Of a DNA stretch of 8,650 nt, positions 1 to 7,048 are shown piece by piece (positions within the stretch are counted from its first letter, which is position 1; every line of letters starts with the position of its first letter). Source of the DNA: Chloroflexi bacterium UBA2235 (lineage in GTDB: Bacteria; Chloroflexota; UBA11872; UBA12225). The DNA is taken from positions 7,959 to 16,608 of the forward strand of contig DDYL01000012.1 of the NCBI GenBank assembly GCA_002347925.1. Direction: 5' to 3'. The notes beneath the pieces were generated by a model. The model saw nothing but the letters and a program-made list of their open reading frames with translations. It was not told where the DNA came from and did not search any database. Both the position numbers and the translations under genes were made by a program.

Positions 1-539
1 GCGTCGTCAAGATCCTTGTCTGTCAGCGCCGGGGCAGAGAGTGGCGCTCCGGGGACATTGATTCCCTTGTGAGAGGTCAATCGTCCTCCACGGACGACGG
101 TGCAGCTGATGTCTGATCGGTCCGTAGCGTCCACTTGGAGCTGCAGGTTGCCGTCATCCAGCAGGATTCTTGCACCGACCGATACCTCGGATGGGAGCGG
201 GGGGTAGTCCAGGGTTGCAATACCCGTTCCCGAAATCACATCGCGATTGGTCAGTACGAATTTGTCTCCCTCGGTGAGGATCACTCCACCTTGGGGCAGC
301 AGACCGACACGGATCTTCGGGCCCTGTAAGTCGGCCAGGATTGCAACCTCAATTGGACCAGCAAGTGCGCGAACTTCGGAAATCCGACGTGCATGATCGT
401 CATGAGTCCCGTGGGACATGTTCAACCGAACGACGTTGACGCCAGCGTCAAGGATTCGGGCGAGCATGCCGGGTCGATCAGTCGCGGGTCCGAGGGTTGC
501 AACGATACGTGTGCGACGCATCTTTCGAGGATAGCCCAT
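1..539 (-). CDS. pyk: Pyruvate kinase, N-terminal part (cut by the left window edge)
   Basis: Pyruvate kinase transfers phosphate from phosphoenolpyruvate to ADP, giving pyruvate and ATP in the cytoplasm at the end of glycolysis. Translating the minus strand gives about 179 residues before the edge. It opens with RRTRIVATLGPAT (first strand of the A-domain barrel), then GVNVVRLNMSHG (substrate and metal site region with the conserved Arg and Asn), then LADLQGPKIRVG, a signature of the family. A B-domain follows and ends in INVPGAPLSAPALTDKDLDD, where the chain returns to the barrel. The family is usually 470-590 residues, so two thirds lie outside the window. Start: ATGs at 542, 539 and 521 are in frame. 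An AAGGGG Shine-Dalgarno-like stretch (548-553) sits 5 and 8 bases before the first two, so I prefer 539. The start at 521 fits the family N-terminus equally well but lacks a clear ribosome site. It lies about 100 bases after the propeller gene on the same strand and could be co-transcribed. Confidence 0.95.
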   Translation of the reverse strand, partial: MGYPRKMRRTRIVATLGPATDRPGMLARILDAGVNVVRLNMSHGTHDDHARRISEVRALAGPIEVAILADLQGPKIRVGLLPQGGVILTEGDKFVLTNRDVISGTGIATLDYPPLPSEVSVGARILLDDGNLQLQVDATDRSDISCTVVRGGRLTSHKGINVPGAPLSAPALTDKDLDD

Positions 540-547
540 CATCGCAA

Positions 548-553
548 CCCCTT
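548..553 (-). promoter_or_regulatory. Ribosome binding site deciding the pyruvate kinase start
   Basis: The minus strand reads AAGGGG here, 8 bases before the ATG at 539 and 5 before the ATG at 542. The downstream ATG at 521 has only a weak CGAAAG before it. This favours a start that adds about six residues (MGYPRK) to the usual family N-terminus. Confidence 0.5.
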
Positions 554-638
554 CGGCCCCGCCTAGTATTTTCTGTCCGGCACCCGCCGGTTCGAACAGT
601 CCTCGGTCAAGGGAATGGAGTGTCGGACCCAGCGTGAC

Positions 639-2414
639 CTATTCCAGCCAACCACGTTGACGGAGGATTTCGTCACCGATAAGACCCAACTGGACCTCCC
701 GCGCGGTGCCAGCAAACTCTCGGAGGTACTCGAGCCGCGCGCGTTGGAAGTATTGGACCGGTCTATCGGCCTCGCTCACTTCGGGAGTGATCGGGTAGCC
801 GAGTGCGTCGACACCCCCGCGGGCATCGAAGTATCGAAGGAACGCGTTTTCGACGGTCATCCCGGTCTCGGGGTAATACCGCCGTTCCGAGGTCGACTCG
901 ATTGGGTCGCTTGGCACCGGACGGTCAGTAAGAAGGAGATCGCCTAATAGCGATATCTGGACCTCATACGGCGAGCCCTGCAAGTCGGGTCGGTATTCCA
1001 ACCTTCCCCGCTGAAACCACTGGACGAGAAGACCCTGATCAACAAACGCTTCCGATCTTGGGAACCCGAACCGTTCGAAGCCTCCCAAGCGGTCGTACGC
1101 TGACGCGAAGCGCGCTGAAATGTTGTGTTCGGTCGCCTGGATATAACGCCCACCGGAAGCGAGTTCGCTCCGTGAGGCCGTAGCGGGTGTTGTTGGCGGA
1201 AGTGCGAGTGACCACACGCCTCCGGCGGCAGCTGCAAGAAGGACCGGAACACCTTCAATCCGTGCGATTCCCGGTGAGGTTGTGGCTCTCTGCGTCGTGG
1301 ACGGCGACAAGGCAAACACTGGTCCCACTGGTCGGGGGAGACTGGGCAACTCAACCCAGGACTCGCCTCGGTTTGTCGATCTCACCACTGACCCGCGGGC
1401 GCCGACGACCATCCATGTTTGGGGGGAAGCGGGTTCAGTTACCACTGCCACGGGTGAGATGCCGGGTGGCAATGATGCAACTGGGGTCCACGTTTGTCCG
1501 CGATCGGTGGACAGTGCCATCCCTCGATCCGACGTGACAAAAGCGGTGCCATCCGCTTCGGAGTGGAACGAAACCGAGGTTGCGCCGCCTGGTGCAAGGC
1601 CAGTCGTGACCGGTTTCCACGAGCTTCCGCCGTTTACCGACCTGAATACGCCGGGCGCGACAGCCGTGGCCATGAGCCACACAGCTGAGTCCGACTGGAG
1701 TTGCGCGAGTGAGATTGCTCCGGGAATCGTGCCATATCTGTCATGGGGCAGTCCGAGAGAAGACGGGATCCAGGTTGAGCCGCCGTCCCGGGTAATGAAA
1801 TTGCCGTGCAGTTCGGTCCCGGCGATGAGGTGGTTCGGATCGGACTGGTCATAGCGGATGGCGGTGATTGTTGGGAGTGGCACCCGTATCGGTTCCCAAG
1901 TCGATGCACCGGCATCCAACCGGAAAAGGCCGCCAACTCCGCTAACGATCATCGATCGAGTGTCAGTTGGGGCAACTGTCCCGGTTACAAGGCGGAGGTC
2001 GAGCGGTAAGCCACGATCAAGCGCTTGCCACGTGTGACCACCGTCGACGCTTCGCTTCACACTCGTTCGGAGGTCGGTCTCTGGCATTGGAGACCCGAGT
2101 GCCGCGACTAGTCCGGTAGTAGAGGGAGGTGTGATCAGCGTCGTGATGCCCTCACCGGTCGCGCTGATCCGCTGCCATCCGGGGAGAGGCGATGCAAACT
2201 GCCCTGGCGTTGCCAAGGCTAAGCGCCAACTGGAAGTGAGCAGGGCGATGAGACTGAGGGTTGCGATCAGTATTGCGGCAATCCGCGGGGGGGTGCGTCG
2301 CAGCAGATCCCTGTTTGGGAACGGAACGCCGTGACCAAACAGTACTGGAAATGGTTGAGAAACCGGGGCGGGTGAGGATGGTCGCGTCGTTACCCGGTCG
2401 CGACCGAGTATCAC
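639..2414 (-). CDS. Membrane-anchored Asp-box (BNR-like) beta-propeller protein with two C-terminal FGFP/LGYP-type repeats
   Basis: This 591-residue protein is probably anchored in the membrane and exposed outside. Residues 1-43 are hydrophilic and arginine-rich. A single hydrophobic helix follows (about 44-68, IAAILIATLSLIALL). Residues 75-405 carry five Asp-box motifs of the S-x-D/N-x-G-x-[ST]-W type, at about 122-129 (SVDGGHTW), 208-215, 259-266, 302-309 and 346-353. This is the signature of sialidase/Ycf48/VPS10-like propeller folds. Residues 421-495 and 513-585 are two copies of another unit: an FGFP or LGYP turn, a hydrophobic strand, FQRGRLEY or FQRARLEY, and a VQ-x-x-L-[LI]-GD ending. 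Such repeats are common in exported Chloroflexota proteins. No sialidase catalytic residues are evident, so enzyme activity should not be assumed; binding or structural roles are likelier. The GTG start overlaps the LysM gene stop in GTGA, suggesting translational coupling. Certainty is high for a gene and the domains, low for function. Confidence 0.9.
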   Translation of the reverse strand: MILGRDRVTTRPSSPAPVSQPFPVLFGHGVPFPNRDLLRRTPPRIAAILIATLSLIALLTSSWRLALATPGQFASPLPGWQRISATGEGITTLITPPSTTGLVAALGSPMPETDLRTSVKRSVDGGHTWQALDRGLPLDLRLVTGTVAPTDTRSMIVSGVGGLFRLDAGASTWEPIRVPLPTITAIRYDQSDPNHLIAGTELHGNFITRDGGSTWIPSSLGLPHDRYGTIPGAISLAQLQSDSAVWLMATAVAPGVFRSVNGGSSWKPVTTGLAPGGATSVSFHSEADGTAFVTSDRGMALSTDRGQTWTPVASLPPGISPVAVVTEPASPQTWMVVGARGSVVRSTNRGESWVELPSLPRPVGPVFALSPSTTQRATTSPGIARIEGVPVLLAAAAGGVWSLALPPTTPATASRSELASGGRYIQATEHNISARFASAYDRLGGFERFGFPRSEAFVDQGLLVQWFQRGRLEYRPDLQGSPYEVQISLLGDLLLTDRPVPSDPIESTSERRYYPETGMTVENAFLRYFDARGGVDALGYPITPEVSEADRPVQYFQRARLEYLREFAGTAREVQLGLIGDEILRQRGWLE

Positions 2415-3094
2415 CGAGGGATCACCAATCGGTCTCCTGGTGCGAGGACGTTCGGGTCCACAAGGCGGTTTGCCCTGACAATGGCATCCACGGTGGTGTT
2501 ATACCGAGTTGCGATCTGCCAGAGGGAATCACCTGACGCCACAGTGTGGGTCGCTTGGCCCGATGAGTTTGCTAGCGATGCGGGGGTGACAGTTGCTCCT
2601 GCCGCCCGGGTGGGAACTAGGGTAGCGCGGGGTGTTGCGGTCATGACTACGAGTGGTGTTGACTGAGCCATCTGCCTGGCGGTGTCCACGGTGGGCAGGG
2701 CAGTCGGCACGAGGGAGGGAGTAGCCGTCGGGACTGAAGTGGGAAGCGGAGCGAATGCGTTTGCCAGCTGGTTCGCAGGGTCATTTGACCCAGTTGGCTT
2801 GGCCTCGTCACGTGATGAAGACGCCAGCAGTCGTCCAGTCACATCGGTGAGCGTGTTTACGGTAATTCCAGCAGACCGGATGATCGGTGAGAACGCCGGG
2901 GAAATGGTTGTGACGTCACTGAAAGCCACCACCGAACCCAACAGAGACACCGCAGTCATGCCGAGTGCAACTCTCACCATCCGCCTGCGGTAGCCAACGT
3001 GCGCAAGTGCACGGCCTCCCTGGAGGCGCTGCCAACGGGGCGGCGGATCTGTCGTGACATCAATTGCGGTTCGGTTGCTGAAGGCGAGAACCAT
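2411..3094 (-). CDS. Membrane-anchored LysM-domain protein
   Basis: This 227-residue protein probably binds cell-wall glycan or an exopolysaccharide outside the membrane. Residues 1-38 are cytoplasmic and basic. A transmembrane helix lies at about 40-58 (VRVALGMTAVSLLGSVVAF). A long low-complexity linker rich in Pro, Thr, Ala and Val (about 112-175) would span the envelope. The C-terminus is one LysM domain (182-226) with the typical HTVASGDSLWQIATRYNTTV opening and an ending of the form N-x-L-x-P-G-D-x-L-x-I-P. LysM domains recognise N-acetylglucosamine-containing glycans. I see no hydrolase domain, so this is a binding or scaffold protein. Start: the frame stays open to a TTG at 3148, but the ATG at 3094, with GGCGG just upstream, is the better choice. 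Its stop overlaps the GTG of the propeller gene, so both products may be made together and may work at the same surface. A start at 2980 (MVRVALG) would give a shorter cytoplasmic tail. Confidence 0.88.
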   Translation of the reverse strand: MVLAFSNRTAIDVTTDPPPRWQRLQGGRALAHVGYRRRMVRVALGMTAVSLLGSVVAFSDVTTISPAFSPIIRSAGITVNTLTDVTGRLLASSSRDEAKPTGSNDPANQLANAFAPLPTSVPTATPSLVPTALPTVDTARQMAQSTPLVVMTATPRATLVPTRAAGATVTPASLANSSGQATHTVASGDSLWQIATRYNTTVDAIVRANRLVDPNVLAPGDRLVIPR

Positions 3095-3233
3095 AAATCC
3101 GCCATGACTCGAGAATGTTGGTGACACAGGTCTGGCATGGCCGCGCAATCGGCCCTCTGCCTAACACTGTCTATACGCATGACGGTCCGTTGAGTTGCGC
3201 ACGCGGAACCGACCGCCGTGACGGGTGCTGCTC
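3095..3233. other. Intergenic region between glycerate kinase and the LysM gene
   Basis: About 140 bases separate the glycerate kinase stop from the LysM start, both on the minus strand, so the LysM gene may have its own promoter here. The minus strand has a weak TATAGA hexamer around 3170-3175 without a convincing -35 partner. An imperfect inverted repeat (cggtccg at 3183-3189 against cggaaccg at 3204-3211) has no following T-run. I cannot assign a promoter or terminator with confidence. Confidence 0.3.
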
Positions 3234-4733
3234 TCAGTCGGGATACACGAACACGAACGTCAGGTCGTTCACGTTGGTATTGGTGGGTCCCGTGACGATC
3301 AGATCGCCGGCTCGTGCCAGCGCTTCATTCGAGTCATTTGCGTTCAGGGCTTCACGGGGGTCGATGCCGGCATCGCGCATGCGCCCGAGGGATCCGGAAT
3401 CGGCGAAGCCTCCGGCCGCGTCGGTTGGACCATCCGAGCCGTCGGTGGCCAAAGCCACTATCAACGTTCGAGGCACGTTTGCCATCGCAAGGGCGGCGCT
3501 CAGTGCAATCTCCTGGTTTCGCCCACCTTTTCCGTGTCCACGAACGGTCACCGTTGTCTCACCACCAAAAACAACCATCGCGGGAAGGTTGAGCGGCTTG
3601 TGACGGTGGACCAGTTCACGACCAATCGCGACCGCGAACCGGGCAACCTCCCGCGCTTCGCCTTCCATGAATGACGTGAGCATCAACGTGTTGAAGCCAA
3701 GCTCATTGGCGCACGCAATCGCTGCGTCAGCTGCGATGTCATTGCTTCCGATCACGACGGTCCGTGCCTTATCGAAAAGCGGATTTCCCGGCTTGGGGGT
3801 TTCAGGCGTGTCGCCTCGCTCGCCGCGCCGGAGGGCGTCCTCCACGGACTGGGGAATGCGTCCCAAAAGATCGAACTCATTGAGAACGCCAATAGCGTCC
3901 GCGAACGTCGTTGTATCCGGCACGGTTGGTCCGGATGCGATGAAATCAAGCGGGTTTCCAACTACGTCGGAGAGAACGAGGGTCAACACCGTCGCTGGGG
4001 CGGCCAATTCTGCCAGGCGTCCGCCTTTCACCCGCTCGATGTGCTTCCGGATCGTGTTGATCCGGGTGATGTCCGCGCCAGACCGGAGCAGCACGTCCGT
4101 GAGGGCTCGGTAGTCTGATAGCGAGATTCCATCGTCTGGGAGGAGCATCAGGGCGGATCCCCCACCCGAGATCAAGCAAATCACCAGGTCTTCGGCTGTC
4201 GCTTCGTGAAGAAGCTCGACAATCTTCGCCGTTCCGTCCAACCCGGCTTGATCCGGGACTGGATGGGATGCCTCATGCAACTGAATGATCCGGGTCTCAT
4301 CGGTGTACCCGTACTTCACGTTCACGTGGCCCGACGAGATGAGATCACCAAGGATTCCCTCAAGCGCCCGCGCCATAGGCGCACTCGCCTTCCCGGCACC
4401 GACCACGATGATGCGCTTATATAGTCGAAGGTCGTAGACGTTCCCACTGGCAATCAGCAAGTCTCCATCGCGCCTGAGGGTGCGTCGAACCGCCTCCGAT
4501 GGGTCGACTGACGCGAGTGCCTCCCGCATGATCTTCCATGCTATGGCTCGCGCGGTCGCAAAGTTCAACGTTGTCGCCGTCGCGACACTTGTGGCACCGT
4601 CGGAATGAGTTTGCTCGTTCACGGACGCTACGTTAGCATCGGTCGGACGCACCGCGCTGATCGTCGACTTTACGATGGCGCCATAGCCGGCACGCGACCA
4701 ATCGCTCGGCTCCCGGTCCGGGTGCCGACACAC
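3234..4733 (-). CDS. gckA: Glycerate 2-kinase, DUF4147/MOFRL family
   Basis: This enzyme phosphorylates D-glycerate with ATP to 2-phosphoglycerate; many family members were formerly annotated as hydroxypyruvate reductase TtuD. The ORF encodes up to 499 residues, and positions here count from the GTG at 4733. The N-terminal DUF4147 domain shows VVGAGKASAPM (111-120, conserved Lys), SGGGSAL (189-195, nucleotide/phosphate loop), RKHIERVKGGRLA (229-241) and LSDVVGNPLDFIASGPTVPD (254-273). The C-terminal MOFRL domain shows FGGETTVTV (389-397), GKGGRNQE (401-408), TDGSDGPTDAAGG (430-442) and TNTNVNDL near the end. All hallmark motifs are present, so it looks intact. The start is uncertain: residues 1 to about 55 are unlike the family, and neither the GTG starts at 4733, 4652 and 4622 nor the TTG at 4568 has a good Shine-Dalgarno. 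The longest form leaves only 18 bases to the divergent isomerase gene and covers a likely operator, so the true start is probably nearer 4568. Context suggests catabolism of a sugar or sugar acid that yields glycerate. Confidence 0.93.
   Translation of the reverse strand: MCRHPDREPSDWSRAGYGAIVKSTISAVRPTDANVASVNEQTHSDGATSVATATTLNFATARAIAWKIMREALASVDPSEAVRRTLRRDGDLLIASGNVYDLRLYKRIIVVGAGKASAPMARALEGILGDLISSGHVNVKYGYTDETRIIQLHEASHPVPDQAGLDGTAKIVELLHEATAEDLVICLISGGGSALMLLPDDGISLSDYRALTDVLLRSGADITRINTIRKHIERVKGGRLAELAAPATVLTLVLSDVVGNPLDFIASGPTVPDTTTFADAIGVLNEFDLLGRIPQSVEDALRRGERGDTPETPKPGNPLFDKARTVVIGSNDIAADAAIACANELGFNTLMLTSFMEGEAREVARFAVAIGRELVHRHKPLNLPAMVVFGGETTVTVRGHGKGGRNQEIALSAALAMANVPRTLIVALATDGSDGPTDAAGGFADSGSLGRMRDAGIDPREALNANDSNEALARAGDLIVTGPTNTNVNDLTFVFVYPD
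4706..4728. promoter_or_regulatory. 23-bp inverted repeat, candidate operator between divergent catabolic genes
   Basis: The sequence is symmetric about T4717: tcggc-t-cccgg on the left mirrors ccggg-t-gccga on the right. Ten of the eleven opposed positions pair, and only 4711/4723 (T against T) fail. It lies 23-45 bases before the ATG of the isomerase gene and in the region from which the glycerate kinase must also be read. A dimeric regulator bound here could control both directions. The same bases could fold as an RNA hairpin in the isomerase leader. No regulator gene is visible in the window, so the assignment rests on symmetry and position alone. Confidence 0.5.
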
Positions 4734-4740
4734 AATCCAC

Positions 4741-4746
4741 GGGAGG
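4741..4746 (+). promoter_or_regulatory. Strong ribosome binding site of the isomerase gene
   Basis: GGGAGG stands 5 bases before the ATG at 4752. It is the best Shine-Dalgarno sequence in the window. It fixes the start at 4752 and rules out the in-frame extension back to 4605. Confidence 0.85.
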
Positions 4747-4751
4747 ATTCA

Positions 4752-5741
4752 ATGGCGCGACCAGTCACCCTCTTTACCGGCCAATGGGCAGACTTGCCAC
4801 TCGAGGTTCTTGCCGGGAAGGCAAAGGAGTTCGGTTACGACGGCCTCGAACTCGCATGTTGGGGTGACCACCTCGATATCGAGCGCGCGGCTCACGACCC
4901 GGCGTACTGCGCACATCAACGGGAGATACTGTCCCGGCACGGTCTGGATTGCTGGGCAATTTCTGCGCACTTACAGGGGCAGTTGGTCCTGGACCATATA
5001 GATGAACGCAACTCGGGGTTCGCTCCTGCAGAATTGCGCCACGACCCCGAGGCCGTTCGTGCATGGGGCACTCGCCAAATGATGCTCGCCCCCTTGGCGG
5101 CGAAGAACATGGGCGTCAAGGTCGTCAATGGGTTCACGGGTTCAAGCATCTGGCACCTCCTTTTCCCATTCCCACCTCAGTCTCAGGCGCTGATTGACGC
5201 CGGGTACGCCCTCTTTGCAGAGCGATGGACGCCGATCCTGAACGAGTTCAGTGCGAACGGGATCAAATTCGGTCTAGAGGTGCATCCCACCGAAATCGCC
5301 TTTGACTACTACACCGCCCAAGCCTCGCTCAATGCAATTAACAATCACCCCGCATTTGGATTCAACCTCGATCCAAGTCACTTCATTCCTCAAGGCGTAG
5401 ATCCGGCCATCTTTGCCCGAGACTTTGCAGATCGTATTTTTCACATGCATGTCAAGGATGCCAAGGTCAATCGTGATGGACGCTCCGGAAGTTACGGGAG
5501 TTTCCTCTCGTTTGGTGACCACCGCCGTGGCTGGGATTTCCGATCGCCTGGCCATGGGGAAGTCGACTTCGAAAGCCTGGTTCGTGCCCTGAATGACATC
5601 GGATATGCCGGTCCCCTTTCGGTCGAATGGGAGGACGCAGGCATGGATCGTGAGCACGGAGCGAGGGAAGCTGCTGCCTTCTGCCGCAAGATTGACTTCC
5701 GCCCGTCCAATTTGGCGTTTGACGCGGCGTTCAGCCGCTAA
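4752..5741 (+). CDS. TIM-barrel sugar (phosphate) isomerase/epimerase, IolE/xylose-isomerase-like superfamily
   Basis: This 329-residue cytoplasmic protein belongs to the AP-endonuclease-2-like barrel superfamily, whose members isomerise, epimerise or dehydrate sugars and inosose with a divalent metal. It starts at the barrel's first strand (PVTLFTGQWADL), then YDGLELACWGDH (31-40) and WAISAHLQGQLV (68-79). GVKVVNGFTGSSIWHLLFPF (121-140) is a typical inner strand and substrate loop. Likely metal ligands are Glu176 in LEVHPTE, Asp207 in NLDPSHF, His233 in FHMHVKD and Glu292 in SVEWED, the usual Glu/Asp/His/Glu set, so the site looks intact. Other conserved pieces are the YGSFLSFGDHRRGWDFRSPG loop (248-267) and the GEVDFESLVRAL helix (269-280). 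The length is slightly above the common 270-300. The gene is followed after 78 bases by an oxidoreductase on the same strand; such pairs are common in inositol and sugar catabolic operons. The substrate cannot be determined; calling it IolE would go too far. Confidence 0.92.
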   Translation: MARPVTLFTGQWADLPLEVLAGKAKEFGYDGLELACWGDHLDIERAAHDPAYCAHQREILSRHGLDCWAISAHLQGQLVLDHIDERNSGFAPAELRHDPEAVRAWGTRQMMLAPLAAKNMGVKVVNGFTGSSIWHLLFPFPPQSQALIDAGYALFAERWTPILNEFSANGIKFGLEVHPTEIAFDYYTAQASLNAINNHPAFGFNLDPSHFIPQGVDPAIFARDFADRIFHMHVKDAKVNRDGRSGSYGSFLSFGDHRRGWDFRSPGHGEVDFESLVRALNDIGYAGPLSVEWEDAGMDREHGAREAAAFCRKIDFRPSNLAFDAAFSR

Positions 5742-5819
5742 CGATTTGCGAGCGGTTCGCTGTCGTCTCGTTCGAGGCATGGCACGACGCCCGTTAGAAC
5801 ATCCGGGAAAGAATTGACG

Positions 5820-7019
5820 ATGAGCGAACAGGTCGGTTTCTTGACCATGGGGTCCGCGGCTTCGGGCGGTCCGGTTCCGGAAATTGGGATCGGGATGCTC
5901 GGATATGCATTCATGGGCAAGGCCCATTCGAATGCATTTCGCACCATCCCCTACATGATCCAGCCATTGGCCGCGATGCCCAAGATGGTGGCCCTTTGCG
6001 GACGCAACCGAGACGCCGTGACGGCGGCGGCGACCCGTTTCGGGTACGAAAAGGTGTATCTGGACTGGCGTGAGATGTTGAAGGACGATTCCATCCAGTT
6101 GTTCGACAACGGTGGTCCGAACAACATTCACGCGGAACCGACCATTGCTGCCGCCGAGGCGGGTAAGCACGTCCTCTGCGAGAAGCCGCTGGGTCGGTCG
6201 GCGCATGAGTCGAAGCTGATGCTGGACGCCGTCCGCAAGGCCGGTGTCAAACACATGTGTGCGTTCAACTATCGTTTTGTCCCAGCGGTACGCCAGGCAA
6301 AGGCGCTACTCGAACGCGGAGCGCTCGGGCGCATCTTTCATTTCCGGGCCCGCTATCTGCAGGAATGGGGCAATAGCCCTGATGTAGCCCAGTGGCGGTA
6401 CCACGCCGACACTGCCGGGAGTGGTGCACTTGGTGACCTTGGTGCACACATAATCGATTTGGCTCGGTTCCTGATCGGAGAGCCGACCGAAGTCAGCGCC
6501 CTGACCGCCACCTTCATCACCGAACGCGACGACCCTTCAGGTGCTGGCGGGCGTCTGCACGTGGACGTTGATGACGCATTCGAGGCGGTCGTGCGGTTTG
6601 CGAACGGGGCGGTTGGCACGCTCGAGGCCACCCGGTTTGCGCCAGGGCGCAAGAACCATAACGTGTTCGAGATCAACGGTGAACTCGGGTCTATCGCGTT
6701 CAACCTGGAGAACATGAATAACTTGGAAGTGCACCTTCCAGACCACGATCCGAAGGATGTCCAAGGCTTTCGAAACGTCCTGGTCTCCGAGAGCTATCAC
6801 CCGTTCTGGCAGCATTGGTGGCCGCAGGGTCACATCATTGGATGGGAACACACGTTCGTCCATGAAGTGAACCACCTTCTTGAGGCCATTGTTGGCAAGC
6901 ACGAAGTTGCCCCGTACGGTGCCGATTTCGTGGACGGCTATCGCAACGCAGTGATCTGCGACGCAATCATCGAATCAGCTCGCGAGGGGCGCCGGGTCGA
7001 GATCAGGTACCACGATTGA
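5820..7019 (+). CDS. Gfo/Idh/MocA family NAD(P)-dependent oxidoreductase
   Basis: This 399-residue cytoplasmic dehydrogenase oxidises a sugar, polyol or inositol-type hydroxyl with NAD(P). The N-terminal Rossmann domain begins with IGIGMLGYAFMGKAHSNAF (22-40), the family's dinucleotide-binding loop in its GxLGxxFMGxxH form. NNIHAEPTIAAAEAGKHVLCEKPLGRS (101-127) contains the hallmark EKP with the probable catalytic Lys122. The C-terminal sheet domain includes CAFNYRFVPAVRQAKALL (147-164), GRIFHFRARYLQEW (170-183) and GDLGAHIIDLARFLIGEPTEV (205-225), where Asp206 and His210 are typical catalytic-site residues. Length and motifs are normal. Start: a TTG at 5814 is in frame two codons earlier, but the ATG at 5820 with GGGAAAG upstream is preferred; residues 1-20 precede the fold and are poorly conserved, so a start at 5847 is also possible. 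Its position 78 bases after the isomerase suggests one operon, with the two enzymes acting on the same substrate. The exact substrate is unknown. Confidence 0.94.
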   Translation: MSEQVGFLTMGSAASGGPVPEIGIGMLGYAFMGKAHSNAFRTIPYMIQPLAAMPKMVALCGRNRDAVTAAATRFGYEKVYLDWREMLKDDSIQLFDNGGPNNIHAEPTIAAAEAGKHVLCEKPLGRSAHESKLMLDAVRKAGVKHMCAFNYRFVPAVRQAKALLERGALGRIFHFRARYLQEWGNSPDVAQWRYHADTAGSGALGDLGAHIIDLARFLIGEPTEVSALTATFITERDDPSGAGGRLHVDVDDAFEAVVRFANGAVGTLEATRFAPGRKNHNVFEINGELGSIAFNLENMNNLEVHLPDHDPKDVQGFRNVLVSESYHPFWQHWWPQGHIIGWEHTFVHEVNHLLEAIVGKHEVAPYGADFVDGYRNAVICDAIIESAREGRRVEIRYHD

Positions 7020-7048
7020 GCCCTGCGTGCTGGTTAGGCGTAGAAAGC

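Noticed and set aside
577..590. Small hairpin ccggc-accc-gccgg upstream of pyruvate kinase, considered as a terminator or riboswitch stem.
   Set aside because: Only five pairs, and on the minus strand it is followed by ACAGAAAA rather than T's; no larger conserved fold is visible.
1282..1854. A 190-codon plus-strand frame opposite the propeller gene.
   Set aside because: The minus-strand product has clear Asp-box repeats and a membrane helix; the plus-strand translation is low-complexity and shows no motif.
3183..3211. Imperfect inverted repeat between glycerate kinase and the LysM gene, considered as a terminator.
   Set aside because: The arms differ by one base, the loop is 14 bases and no T-run follows on the minus strand.
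3115..3674. Overlapping plus-strand frames of 162 and 149 codons opposite the glycerate kinase C-terminus.
   Set aside because: They lie opposite the MOFRL domain, whose motifs are unmistakable; the translations are rich in Arg, Ser and Pro, as expected of shadow frames.
4610..4645. TTGCTC and TAGCAT with 17 bases between, considered as the isomerase promoter.
   Set aside because: Matches to the -35 and -10 consensus are too weak (3 of 6 and 4 of 6) to call a promoter in GC-rich DNA.
5274..6254. A 326-codon open frame on the minus strand opposite the isomerase and oxidoreductase genes.
   Set aside because: It runs across the ends of two clearly recognised plus-strand genes, its translation has no domain or natural hydrophobic pattern, and long antisense frames are expected in GC-rich DNA.
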